From Archegozetes longisetosus (Eukaryota > Arthropoda > Arachnida > Sarcoptiformes > Trhypochthoniidae), in the NCBI GenBank assembly GCA_018873245.2, contig JAEMBT020000002.1, forward strand, positions 6,794,001-6,858,000: 64,000 nt of DNA. Direction: 5' to 3'. The position numbers and the translations under genes were made by a program. Shown in pieces: positions 19,038 to 31,193 of the stretch. Under the pieces are notes generated by a model. That model worked only from the letters and a program-made list of their open reading frames with translations. It searched no databases and had not been told where the DNA came from. How positions within the stretch are numbered: the stretch's first letter is position 1; each line of letters opens with the position of its first letter.

Positions 19038-21453
19038 CTTCAAATTTGATTGTCCACCTTTATTCGACTTTTACTGACAAAATGCAAACAATAACAAATG
19101 GCAAACTAAACAATTGAGAATCAGATTTCAATCAAGTGTCTATCATCACATTGGTTAACGTTACAATCATTATAAACTTTAACTACTATTTTATTATTAT
19201 TTTCATATCATATCCAATTTTATGTCTAATGATTATATCATTTATTAGTAATGCATCTATTGGCAAATATCAGCAGTTATTAGTTGACATTTAGATGGAA
19301 ATCAATGTAAACGCCATTTACTTTCTATAGCATAAGTCAGTACTTGTTTGGGTTTAGGTTTGCTTTCATAATAAACTAATATCGAGCAGAACAACACTTT
19401 TAGCATTCAGAATAACACTGCGCTTGGGGAACGTTTCTTCAATTCTTTCTGCTTTCCTTCAGTCAAACCTCTCCTTTCGTTCACTTCATCTTCAACCTAT
19501 TTTATAGCGATTTGAAAATTCATTTTATCAATTGGACTCATTTCGACAGGATCAATAATAATTGTCTTTTTGATAAGATATAATTGAGTGAAAATGAGCT
19601 GGTGTTAGAGTAATCCTAGTTAAGATAGTTGGTTAGAAAGTTTATAAAGAAGTTATAATGTATACTGTTTTGCCTCTAACTGTATTTTCATGAATTTATA
19701 ATTACTCAAATGAAGGTTAACCTATCTCGTGACGGATAACCAATCATTTATATTCAGCAAACTCAATCGCATTATTAAGGCACTAACGACTCAATATCCA
19801 TTTATTATCACCATATTAAATCATTTTATTTCTTTCATTTTATTAAATCAATTATCCCTTAGCATTACGTCTAATCACTTTTCAGTGTATAGCTCTATCC
19901 AAACTTTGTTCTCAACTCAATTATTTCCAGTTTTGAACTCCAGTTTAACAGATTTGAACAGTTATTTTTAGTTTAGTTAATCTCTAGTCTAATAGCTGTT
20001 GTTTTCCTCAACTTTCACTTCAAGTATGGTTCAAATCAATCTAAAGGCTTAAAGTATAATTTAGTTTGGACTCTATTCACGCTCTTCATTAGGATTTAGT
20101 TGCTATCTTGATCTGATAATTGTTATATAATCTGATATAAGGTCTGGCACTCACGACTTTATGATCAATTATTAAAGTAGAAAACATTGTGCCATCTGTT
20201 TATCACTGAGTTCCTCTCAATTTTCATGTTTATTAATCAGATACATCTGACACTTTTGATTGGTTCAAACATTTCTAAGACTGCATTACAAATTTAATAA
20301 ATTTTTATTAATTATTGTAAAAATGATTGAACACTCAGGAAAGTTAATTAAACTAATGGAGTGCACTTCAAATGAGAGTTAGGTCAACGTGACAAATATC
20401 TAGAATCAAACTGAAGACAGTATAAGCGAAACCAAAAAGGATAACATTTTACTTGTTGTTGGAACTGCTGAAAAAACTTTCTCGACTGTTCTGTTATATT
20501 TTAATTGTTGTGAATACTTCACTCGATATTGAGGATTCAGTCGAATTAATCTTCTGACAACCTACAAATTTTTTCAAGCTTTTCCAATAGTTTTTATTGA
20601 AGTTAATCTTATGAATGGGTGAGTTTAGAACTGAATTCAAATAGTTTGGTAAATCAGAAGATAATAGAAAGTTTATCGACAGTTTTCATGTTGATTTATC
20701 CATAAATTCTTACATTGACTGCTGTCATTTGCTTGAAAAGTGATTGAGCGTTCAGTACTGATTGGAAAGAGTTTGGACTAATTTCAATGAACTGAGTAAT
20801 TATTTGAAAATAGGTAATTAAAGTGACTGGTCTTAACTAGTATTTGCTGAGCGCTTGAGGAAAACTAGAATCACCTTCTGTGTAGTCTGTACTGTACCGT
20901 AGTAACAGTAAGACGTTATTTATGAATCTAACATAACGGAAAGGGAAAGCCCTGAAATTCCCAAAACAAACTCTATATTAATTCCTTATACTGTAATGTA
21001 ATGTATACGATATGTGACTGACATTCAATCAAAACATAATTATTATTATTGTGTCAATTGTGTCAATACGTATTGCAGTTGATTCGTTCATTTTGTGCAC
21101 TAATTCTTTGTTATCTTATTGTTAATCTACGTTTGCAGTGATCTTTTAGGACAAAATTAATTTATAAGCAAAAAGACTATTAAAGGAAAATATTCGAAAT
21201 GAAAAAATAGGACATAAAAAAGAGATTTTGTTTGTTTACTAGCAATGAATGCGTCGATTGTATCATCCATGGTTTCAACTCAAATTTCATTAATTACTTT
21301 CAACCAATAATACATTAGTTTTAATCAATCATTTGTGTGCTTTTCGACGTCAACGTAGAAGTGATTAGTTTTGGATATAATATAAAGGTTAAGGTTTTGT
21401 TTAATTTGTTGACGAGCTAGGGATCATATGAAGTATGATTTGTGAACAGTTTT

Positions 21454-21528
21454 GATATGAACTTATAATACAGTGTATGATATGGGCTTATAAAGCAGTT
21501 TATGATATGGACTTATTATACAGTCTAT
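21454..21528. repeat. Tandem repeat, three 25-bp units
   Basis: Three consecutive 25-base units at 21454-21478, 21479-21503 and 21504-21528, each starting GATATGRRCTTAT and ending in CAGTNTAT, followed by a partial fourth unit. Units differ at a few positions. The array lies about 290 bases upstream of the MTMR start codon. Confidence 0.85.
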
Positions 21529-21763
21529 GATATGATATTTGTATATTTCATATCATTGTTGAACCTATTATCACTTGTGCGATAAATAATATTCATATAT
21601 TTTGATAAACTCAATACCGATAAGACCTCAGTTTTGGACTTTGTTGATACACAGATCAACTAAAAATTGTCTATTAATTCTATTGAAGAGGACATCTCTT
21701 CAAGTATTTACGTGACAAGTTATCTTTCATTCAGTTTTGATTTATATTATCGTTATTGCAATT

Positions 21764-21815
21764 TTTTGTTCAGACGTTTTGTTCAAACATTTTGTTCAAA
21801 CATTTTGTTCAGACG
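21764..21815. repeat. Tandem repeat, four 13-bp units abutting the MTMR start codon
   Basis: Four 13-base units at 21764-21776, 21777-21789, 21790-21802 and 21803-21815. Outer units read TTTTGTTCAGACG and inner units TTTTGTTCAAACA. The array ends two bases before the ATG at 21818. If translation instead began at an upstream in-frame ATG (21737), the array would encode a short hydrophobic N-terminal extension; I favour 21818. Confidence 0.9.
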
Positions 21816-21817
21816 AA

Positions 21818-24800
21818 ATGAGTACCATTTCAGTAATGAGTAAAGAATGCGAACTAATCAACGGAAGTGAAGCTATTAATCCAACTAACGACCAATCAAC
21901 TAATAGTCAATCAACTAATGGTAATTTAGGAGTAAATAAAAGCATAAATACAAACGGAAAGATGGTTTCCACACCTTATGTGGTAAATGGTTGTGTCCAA
22001 AGAGAAGACGCATCTCACGCACCATATGCCTGTAAAGCACCTGTTAATGGATTGATTAATTGCGTTAATGGTAGTAATAGTAATAGTAATAGTAGTAATA
22101 CTAATACTAATAGCAATAGTGCTGATACTTCGTCTTCAATCCAACAAATGTCACCGTTTCCTCTACTGGCTGGCGAAATAGTTTTAAACAGTGACTCAAC
22201 AACTGAAGGCGAAATCATTTTAACTAATTTTCGTCTTTTTATGTCCTACATCAATTCGAAAGATGTTGGATTACCTATAAGTTTGCCGATCGGTGTAATC
22301 GAAACGGTCGAGTTTAGAGATCTGTACTATTTATATATATATACTAAAAAAGTTCGATCTTTCATCTGCTCGTTTGCTTCTGGAGAAGAATGCTCTCTTT
22401 GGTACAAGCGTTTACTTGACATTTGTTCGACTCAGTCTAAACTGGAAAATCTGTTTTGTTTTAAATTTTTTAATGCTGTCAAATCTGATAAAAGTTATCA
22501 TGGTTTGATGGAAATGAGACGGATTCGGAACTGCGAGACTCAGTGTTACGAGACTCTTACTAAAGAATCAGCTAGAATGGGCTTCATAAAGTCAAATAGT
22601 ACTTGTAATAATATATGGAGAATAAGTGATATTAATAAGGAATTTAAATTATGTGCTAGTTATCCAAACTATCTGATTGTGCCTCAAAACGTAAGCGATA
22701 AGGAATTGGAATCTGTCGCCAATTTTCGCTATTCGCGAAGGATTCCAACCGCTGTTTGGAGACATCGTAAGAATGGCTGCGTTATTGCCAGAAGTAGTCA
22801 ACCAGAGGTGGGATGGCTCGGGTGGAGAAACAATCAAGACGAACATCTATTACAGTCTATTGTCACCTGTTGTACTACTGACGAAAATAAGAGTAAAAAA
22901 CTTTTGATACTCGACGCTAGAAGTTATACAGCGGCGGTCGCCAATCGTGCAAAAGGCGGTGGCTGTGAATGTCCAGAATACTATTTGAATTGTGAGGTGC
23001 AGTTCATGAGTCTGGCTAACATTCACAGCATCAGAAAAAGCTTTCATACAATTAGATATATTTGCGAATCACCCGCAGATCAATTCAAGTGAGTTCATTG
23101 AATTTACTCTCACTACAATATAAATAGTTTTTATATTCAAAGAGATAATGAACTAGTTGAAAAACTAAATTGATTGGCAACTAAATCTAATTTTGATCAA
23201 TAGCTGGCTCACACTATTGGATAATTCCAAGTGGTTGCATAACATATCGGGTCTGATGAAATCTGCGCTAATTGTCGTAAACGCTATTGATATAGAAGAA
23301 CGTCCAGTATTAGTCCATTGCTCTGATGGATGGGATCGAACGCCACAAATTGTTGCTTTGGCTGAACTTATGTTAGATCCTTATTATCGCACTATTGAAG
23401 GATTTAGAGTTTTGATCGAAAGAGAATGGATTCAATTCGGTCATAAGTTTGCTGATCGTTGTGGACATGGACCATCTTCAGACGATGCTAATGAAAGATG
23501 TCCAGTGTTTCTGCAATGGCTCGATTGTGTTCACCAATTAGTTCGACAATTTCCGTGTAGTTTTGAATTCAATTTACATTTTTTGGTAAAATAACTACTT
23601 TTTGACTTGTGTTTTTTTGTAACGTATTGTTTCATTTTTAACACATCAATTGTCTTGTTATTTGCAGATAAAGCTTATACAACACACTTATTCTTGTCTT
23701 TTCGGAACTTTCATCTGCAACAATATGCAGGAGCGGCTCGACCATCAAATATATGAGCGAACGTTTGATGTTTGGTCCTATTTCAACCAAGCGCGACAAC
23801 AATTTGTTAACTATGTTTACATACAAAATGATCAGGTATTGAATTATTTTGTTTGGTTAGCATATAAAATGTTGTCTCTTTTATGAGTTAGTTTATAATT
23901 TTTGTGCATAAACTTGTTTCAAGTTTAATTTTTTTAAATAATTTCTGTAATATTTTCTAAATTCCTTTCTGTTCAGTCAGAAGTTAATTTGCGCTCATTG
24001 AATACAAAATAGATTAAATACGTTTACTAGATAATAATTAGTAATTATTTTCAATTAGTTGGGCATTTTTCAAGTTTTCAACTGAAAGCCTTGAATTGAT
24101 TCAGACACTCAATTTACCAACAATAAAAACCACTTGATTTCAATTGATTATAGAGTGATTTGTGTCTGCGGATAGACCTAAAAGTTGTTAACTTGAAAAA
24201 AATAAATAATCATATCAAATGAAATACCCTGATAAGTCTAAAGCTAAACCCTTAGGTTTAATGATAAAAATATAAATCGTTTTGATGGCGTAGAGATTGT
24301 CTAGCGATTCAAGGTGGAATTCATTTTTTAGCTTCAAAATATACTGTCAGCTCAAAAATTGATTTTTAACTTTTTCTTGTTTTGCAAAATGACGCAAAGC
24401 TTTTAATTTGAAGTGAAAGCACGTATCGATTTTCACATTAATACCTAATTATTGTCTTTAATACTTGAATAGATAACTTATATTTATAGTACTATTATAT
24501 CGAATGTCTAGTAGAATTTGCAATGAATTTAGACTGAAAATGGTAGTATTGTTTAGTTTATAATTTTAAAAGTTTAACGAACTGGTTTGTGAGAAGTTAA
24601 AAATTGAGATTAAGTATGAAAAGTTAGAGATTAAGCATAAAGAATTGAAATTAGTTTCCTCTAACCTGTTTCATTGAGGTTAGCATTGATTTTAACTCTA
24701 ACTTTCGTTTACGATCTTTAGATTTTAAATCTAAACATCAGATAATTATTTGGATTCTAAAATCTTTTTAGGTTTTAAGGCCATCGTGCAAAGCAAAAGA

Positions 24801-26322
24801 TATAGTGTTCTGGAGTGATGTCTATATGCCGTTGTCTTCACCTATTTGTGGAACATTTTTGTCAACTAGTTTTCCTGATTCGACTCCAAATATGAATAGT
24901 ATTACAAACGGAAATACAAATAGAGATATCTGTCGCAATGGAATTTTAAAGGACTCGGAAATCGATTTAAAGCAAACACATGAAGAATCGAATGCATCAA
25001 ACAACGAGACAAATGAAACAGAATCTGATATGGACACGATAGCTAGTGATAAGCATCATTCCCTGTTATCTAAGACGCGTTCGTGTGAGAACATAGCACT
25101 AGATGATGGTTACAATATGTGTAGTAATAATAATTCAATTATGCGAGCGCGTCATTGCAGTGATCCTAATCTCTTTTGCTCTTTAAGTATTGCCGACCAA
25201 ATTGAATGGGAAAAAAGCAAATGTGCCGACATACTCAAATATATTTGTGATTTGCAAACAAACGTAATTGCTGTCAATCGTGAGTGTCGTGATCGTGACT
25301 CTAATCAGGTGCCTCTCAGTCGTGACAGTGAGAACGAGTTGGATGAGACTGATGTGAACTTCAGCATGCTATCAACTGAAACACTAATGAACGGCAATAG
25401 TTCTTATGTGGATAATTTGCCGGCGTTCTGTGAAAATAACAACAATTTGTTAACCAACTTGTTGACCACTAGTACGAGCACTACTGAACTCAGCAATTCA
25501 TCGGTTCAGAGCACTGACTTCACCGTCCAGTTTGATAAGTTTTATCATTCAGTTTACTGCCAAAAGAAAAAACAGATACCGAATGCACCCATTCAAAGAC
25601 AAGGCTCTAATGATACCAGCAATGGTAATGGCAATGGTAACGGTAATGGTAACGGAAAACATACCAGAACTCCTAGCTCCGGGTGTCCCGCAACTCCGAA
25701 CGATGAGTTGTGTTTCGATACTTTGCCGAGTGATAATGCATTAAATCAGGAAATTTTCGATATTGACGGTCATGTGCTGTTACGCGACAAGGCTTTGATT
25801 AGACTTCAACAAATAATGACACAGAATAAGGTATTTTGATTGAATGTCGAACTTTCTGCTGATTTTGAAACATGTGATTTCACGCTAAACTGTCTTGAAT
25901 ACGAAACTAATTTCTCATTGATTTTATAGAATGAAATCGATTATTTGCGTAAAGAGCTGTACATGGCACGGCTAGCTCTTTGCCAACAATTGAAATATTG
26001 CAATGGACATAATGACGAGGTTTGTAAGCTCTTGAATAGTTCAAATTGATTCGATAACTAATATTTGCGTTTGAATATACGATCTCAGAGCTCAACTTCA
26101 AATCTGATACATTCCTCTGACTATTTTGCCGAAAATCCATCTTTAGATTCATGGGTAGAATTAATGCCATCGTTACAATCAAATAGGAATGGATTCCCTG
26201 TAAATGCGAAATGTGATAAAAGTGATTTATTGAGTTCGAATTTAGAGGCCAATAATAGTATATGTGATCACTCACTTAATTCGGTATCGCATTTGGATCA
26301 GCTCTCATTAAACCATCTATAA
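21818..26322 (+). CDS. Myotubularin-related phosphoinositide 3-phosphatase, MTMR3/MTMR4 type, no FYVE domain seen
   Basis: Removes the 3-phosphate from PtdIns3P and PtdIns(3,5)P2 on endosomal membranes. Six exons: 21818-23088, 23204-23585, 23668-23835, 24772-25830, 25930-26019, 26089-26322, totalling 1067 residues. Residues 1-115 are Asn/Ser-rich, including an (AGT/AAT)n stretch. A PH-GRAM domain follows (about 116-205, EGEIILTNFRLFMSYI). The catalytic domain contains HCSDGWDRT with active-site Cys463, then YYRTIEGFRVLIEREW and FGHKFADRCGHG, a signature closer to MTMR3/4 than to MTM1/MTMR1/2. The C-terminal half keeps the MTMR3/4 elements SKTRSCENIAL and ARHCSDPNL, an NG repeat (near 25618-25655) and a predicted coiled coil in exon 5. 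MTMR3/4 usually end in a FYVE zinc finger; none is found before the stop or in the next 800 bases. Start choice: the upstream in-frame ATG at 21737 runs through a tandem repeat. Confidence 0.93.
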
Positions 26323-27138
26323 TATGGTGTTTAGGCGAAAGATTTTCCTAAAGTATGCTCAAAGATAACTGATCGCTACCTAGTCTTAAAGTGTGAGTGA
26401 TTGGCAAAATCGGTAAATGTCTTATTCCTTTTAACTGATTTTATGTACAGATATTTTATGTAAAGACTACATCTTGTATGTAGTGACACAATAGTATAAA
26501 ATTTGAATGTAAAACACAGACTTTATCGTAAGTTATATATTGTTTATGTTAATTCGTGCTAATCTCTATTTCTCAAATTAGTAACAGTCAAACTGTTGAA
26601 AAATAATAAGATTAAGTCAGAATCTATTTAAAAATAACGTTATGTCTATGATTCTCGTAAATCCAGATTTGAATGAATTAAAGATCGATTGATTTCTCGT
26701 ATTGCAATTGTTTTGCATAAATCGATTACTGAGGTTTCTATTCTTAACTACTAAGCCTTTAGTTGATAATTTGAACTCATTTTCATTAACTTATAACCTG
26801 TCTAGTCTTTATCAGTTCAAATCATTCATATCTCAACTTAAATCACTGCGATTTGATTGAGTCATGTCGAAAATTATGATCTCATCACAATTTCGTAACA
26901 GTAATTTCCTTAAGTCGGAAGAAAAAGCGAAGTGAGAAATATTTTCAAAGCAAATCTCATAGTTTAAAGTAAACAAATAAGGCGATAGTGTCAAAAATGA
27001 AGTAACATTTTAATAGGGGTTTGCATTTACATTAAGTTGATCTTAATGCTCATCTTTAGTAAGTTGATCTTTAGTAAATAAAATTCATCGTTCAAAGTTA
27101 TACTATAGATTAAAATATTAATTTTAAAATAAATAAAA
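26323..27138. other. Convergent 3' region between MTMR and NCLX
   Basis: About 0.8 kb of AT-rich sequence between stop codons on opposite strands. I searched it specifically for a FYVE zinc finger (WxxD, RKHHCR) that might finish the MTMR gene and found none. No RNA gene or repeat is apparent. Confidence 0.5.
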
Positions 27139-30119
27139 TCACAATATAATGTTGAATTCTATCAGTGAGGCTATTACTAGATATATAAAATAAATTGATA
27201 TGAGTAGGATTCCGTGAGATTTTCTTGATGTAAAGCCGTTTAAAAACATCATAAGAAGTGTTGATACGAGAGAAAGCGTAAGAGTTGAATACAATAGACT
27301 GACCATATTTGAGTATTCAAGCTATTAATGATAAAGATTAGGTTCAGTTGCGATAGTACTAATCAATTGTTTAGCTTAATATAGCATACTATAAGAGATC
27401 CTCCTTTTTCATTCAATATGAAAGTGTACGGCAAACCAATTCCCATCAAAAGATCTAAACAATATATCATTAATCTTATATATCAGCTCATTTCATTCAA
27501 CAAATTTTTTTACTCATCAGAGGTCCGCCGAAACATGCGGAAAGTCCCATGCGTGGAAAGCCATGTCGTGCTATACTTATATTTGATACTAGATCTATAA
27601 GAATAATTTGTCAAATTTTAACAGTCAAGTTAAACACGTAGTTAAATGGTTTCTAAAAGCGATAAATGTAAGTCTGATTTTCTATGGATTCGTTTTGAAG
27701 AACCGTTCAAGTGGATTTTCAAGTCAGATAAGTATTGATAGAGAAATAAAACAAGTATTTAGACTACACTTGAGCGAACTGAAAACCTGATAATTACCTC
27801 CAATACTATTACCCCAAGCTAAGACTGTCAGACCCAGAATGACATCACTTAAGCTGAACAAAATACCGACAGCTTGTAGCAAATCGACCACTTCATTAGC
27901 TAATGCATAGATCCAGATAACAGAGACTGCAAAGCCGAGATATCCAAAAGCACAATGATATGACGGCGGGTCAGAGAATTGTGAAGTCATAAATACAATT
28001 AATGCGATTATTATTGATATAAAAAGAACTATGAAAACCAATGGAATATTGTTGACCATCTTGTAGAAACCTAATATTGAATGATATCAATTATGAAATC
28101 GGTAATTGATCAATTGTGTAGATATTGACATACTTCCTGTCAAGAGTAATATGCAAAGCGGTCCTGTTATACAATGTAATGCATTCAGTACTCGACACCA
28201 ATTGTTTTTGTTATTCTCATAGTCAACCACCGGAATCGTAATCGTCAATAAGAAGTAAATCGGAGACTAATCAATAGAGAAACTCATTATTCAAAGTCTA
28301 TTACTGTGTAAATGATTTACTTTTATTATTTGAAACATTTTTCCGAAGCATGTTCTGTCACTCCATTCTTCGATTTCAATCGGACATATATGTATGAAAA
28401 ATTCAGACCATTCACTTGGTTTTTCACCAACATGTCTAATGGCCACTAAAGTCGAAACACTTGAATATGAAGCTCTTGACACTCCATTCGTTGCAATAGA
28501 ACTTAAAATTGGAGCCGTTTCTTCGTAATCACTGAACTCATATGATCTCAAAGTACCTTCAGTTGGGTGGTTGCAAAACAAGATTTAAAAACAAACAATT
28601 GAACCAAAAGGAAATTTAAATCAAACCTCTGTCCTCTGAGTTAACCCGTTGGCGACAACATTCAGGATTCTCCTCATGTGTAACCGAATAAATAGCATTA
28701 GTATGATGATGATGTGCCGCATGTTGCGAACTATGATTCTGGAAACCACAAACTGACGAGTTATCTGTTCACGGTATATAGGATCAATAGTTGCAAGAGT
28801 ATAAGTATATTAGAATCTAGTTATATTTCAGTTTGTGGTTGATGTAGGGTTGAGGCATTAGTGTCATGTGATTACCACGTTGTTCTCTTAAGCTTTACAC
28901 TGTCCTTATGCAAACTAACCTAACCGCAATCAGTTCTATTGGCAATAGATTTAGTTCAGTTAGGTTGGGAATACTAGAGAACGCACACATTATTGTGGTA
29001 AAAGTATCACTACCTTATATTCAAACCTTACATCAACCTTTAACTGATCTTTAGCTTGAAATCATGCTATTCTCACCTGTCACTCCTTTTTCGACATGAG
29101 CATCACTTTTGTACTTGGCACGATATTTACTATGAACTATTCGACCAACAATTACAATTGTGATGTAGAACAGATATACTGCAAGAAATGCTGTTGAGGA
29201 TAGAAATGAAAATTTTCAAATCAGACAAATACAATTTGATTTGATAGACAAACCTATAGCATGCTCGACCTTAATTTGTCCATTGAAAAAAACATTCCAA
29301 GTGAGATACGTGGAGAACATGTAAAATATAATGTCACGCAATAGCGGTCTCTCCATTAGTTTGAAATCATTGCTTAACAATATAGTACCAGCCACCACTG
29401 AAGTTACGAATATTCCCGCTCCTAAATCAGTTCCAGTTTTTGTATTAGTCATAAACTCTAATCTCTACCTACCAAACAGCTCCCCGATCACAAGTTCAGC
29501 TCTTGCTTTCTTGATTCCAGCCAGTGACGAGAATATATCTGGCGCTCCATTTCCGAATGCCAGAAAAGTTACTCCCTTTCAAACATAATTCAATTCTTAA
29601 AATGCTTACTAATATTCATACCATGTTTATATCAAACTGTCTCAAACTATTGTATCAAACTTACTGCTATGTTCTGCGATAATCTCAGAGTTTTTGAAAT
29701 GACGAGCAAAGAGGGACAGAGGCTGAAAATGAAAACACAATTAAGTAGAACTTTTGCTAATTTAAGTTTTTACTAAACTAAAAAATTACAAATCATCGGC
29801 GGTGACTCCAAGGCCAATAAAAAGTACAATCAGCCATAAAATGAGAATAAAAACTGAAGCAAGGCGTTCATCGCTTCCAATTATACAATAAACTAATTCA
29901 ACATAATTGATGAGTCCGTCATTATCTTCACAATCACGTACTGATCGAATGAAATTGCATTGAGATATAGTCGAATTTAGTCGATTGACTGCAACGCACT
30001 GCAACAAAAGTAGATATCTATTCAACGCATTGTCCCAATCTTGTTTCAATTAATATTACCTTTTCTAAAATTAGTTCTTCGGGAATCGCACCCCATTTTT
30101 CGGTTGTCTGATAAGTCAT
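27139..30119 (-). CDS. SLC8B1: Mitochondrial Na+/Ca2+ (Li+) exchanger NCLX
   Basis: Inner-membrane exchanger that extrudes matrix Ca2+ in exchange for Na+. Thirteen exons sum to 1809 nt (602 residues; human NCLX 584): 30060-30119, 29790-29998, 29665-29722, 29473-29575, 29254-29421, 29077-29190, 28627-28752, 28321-28556, 28134-28266, 27798-28070, 27514-27594, 27390-27454, 27139-27321. The first alpha repeat reads VTFLAFGNGAPDIFSSL and GAGIFVTSVVAG; the second reads GLTVLAWGNSIGDLVSNISI, then RHGFPRMGLSACFGGPL. The N-terminal Cys-rich segment (SVRDCEDNDGLINYVEL) and the multiple hydrophobic helices fit the family. The cytoplasmic/matrix loop contains a HHHH cluster (exon 7). The last three exons are small and easily missed; without them the protein would stop inside the second alpha repeat. 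The start MTYQTTEKWG shows no obvious mitochondrial presequence; an in-frame stop lies just upstream. Confidence 0.95.
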
Positions 30120-31193
30120 TCTTTAAGCAAATATTACTGGCGTTTACTTCAATAATCAATTGGTCCCAACGAACAAAACATCGAATCAGTGTAAACTGAA
30201 ATCACTTAACAAATTTGATCAGATGTAAGGAGACTCAAGTTTTTTTGAAACATCCAACTGTATTCAAGTTTAAGTTTGCACTTTATTCACATATTCAACT
30301 TTCCAATCAGGTTTCAATGAATTCAAGTTCGTAATTGAATAGAAAATTTGTGTACTGTTCTAACTCTATTAATAATACATTGCCACTCATAAGATCACAC
30401 TTTCATTATATTTGATTTAATCCTATTTGATTACTTGAATTTTTATATGATTGATCAGACGAAAGATTAAATGAAAAACATGTTTATTGGAATATGTTTA
30501 GGAGAAGTTTATTAAATGGTAAAAATCAAAGGATTTAATAATGAAAGAGTAGAGTAACTTTAAAACTTTTCATCTTATTATCGCATATTAAAAGTACATC
30601 AGTTCTATAATTATCATATCAGTCGTATTAGACAAGTGACATGTTATAAATCAAATCACTCATAAAAACAAGCCTCTGTTCAAAATTGACCAATTCTTAA
30701 TATTTTTCTGTCAAATACTGATTACTATAAATTAATCTAATCTTTCCTTCATTCAAATATTTAACCATAATATTATTTTTAAGTTCAACAAATTACTCAA
30801 GCAGCAAACACTTCTTGTACAATTTAACATCGACCTGATTTTCCTTCTTTCGAGCCCTCATTTCTAGATGTTTATAGTTTTAGATGTCACAGAATCTATT
30901 GATCAGAAAGTTTTCTTATGTCCTTATAATTAACATAAGTCAACATGTTTTTAAAAGCATCGATTCATCAAATATTTTTCCGTTTTCAATGTAGATGTAT
31001 AAATTTGAATTAAGTTTATTGTTCAAAACAAGTTGTCTTACATTTAAGCCATATAATCTTTTTTCATTTTACAAATGCCTTCACTAAAAACTATTTATTA
31101 ATCGATTAATAAATAAACTTCAAAAAGTCATAACAATGTTTCTAAAAAAATTAATTTGAAAACAGAGCTATAGAAAGAGATTATTGCTAGTCG
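30120..31193. other. Intergenic: NCLX 5' side and RNF25 3' side
   Basis: About 1.1 kb of AT-rich sequence upstream of NCLX and downstream of RNF25, both minus strand. A minus-strand AATAAA (tttatt, 31094-31099) lies about 95 bases past the RNF25 stop. I see no gene, repeat or RNA. Confidence 0.45.
31094..31099 (-). other. Candidate poly(A) signal for RNF25
   Basis: Minus-strand AATAAA roughly 95 bases past the RNF25-like stop codon; assigned by position. Confidence 0.4.

Larger units (their letters stand above)
19038..21817. promoter_or_regulatory. Divergent YPEL / MTMR intergenic region
   Basis: Nearly 2.8 kb between two head-to-head start codons, the largest gap apart from the right end. 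It must hold both promoters and any untranslated first exons. The stretch 19380-19510 is less AT-rich and pyrimidine-rich, compatible with a YPEL 5' UTR, but this is inference. The right end carries two tandem arrays described separately. An 80-codon open frame at 19729-19971 shows no family resemblance. Confidence 0.4.

Noticed and set aside
19729..19971. 80-codon plus-strand open frame upstream of MTMR
   Set aside because: Leu/Ile/Ser-rich translation of T-rich DNA with no known domain.
21737..21817. Upstream in-frame start for MTMR
   Set aside because: The added residues are encoded largely by a 13-bp tandem repeat and are not conserved; the ATG at 21818 begins a typical polar N terminus.
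28917..28966. AACCTAAC and GTTAGGTT in an NCLX intron, considered as telomere-like repeat or transposon ends
   Set aside because: Only one or two pentamers in each arm; a chance short hairpin.
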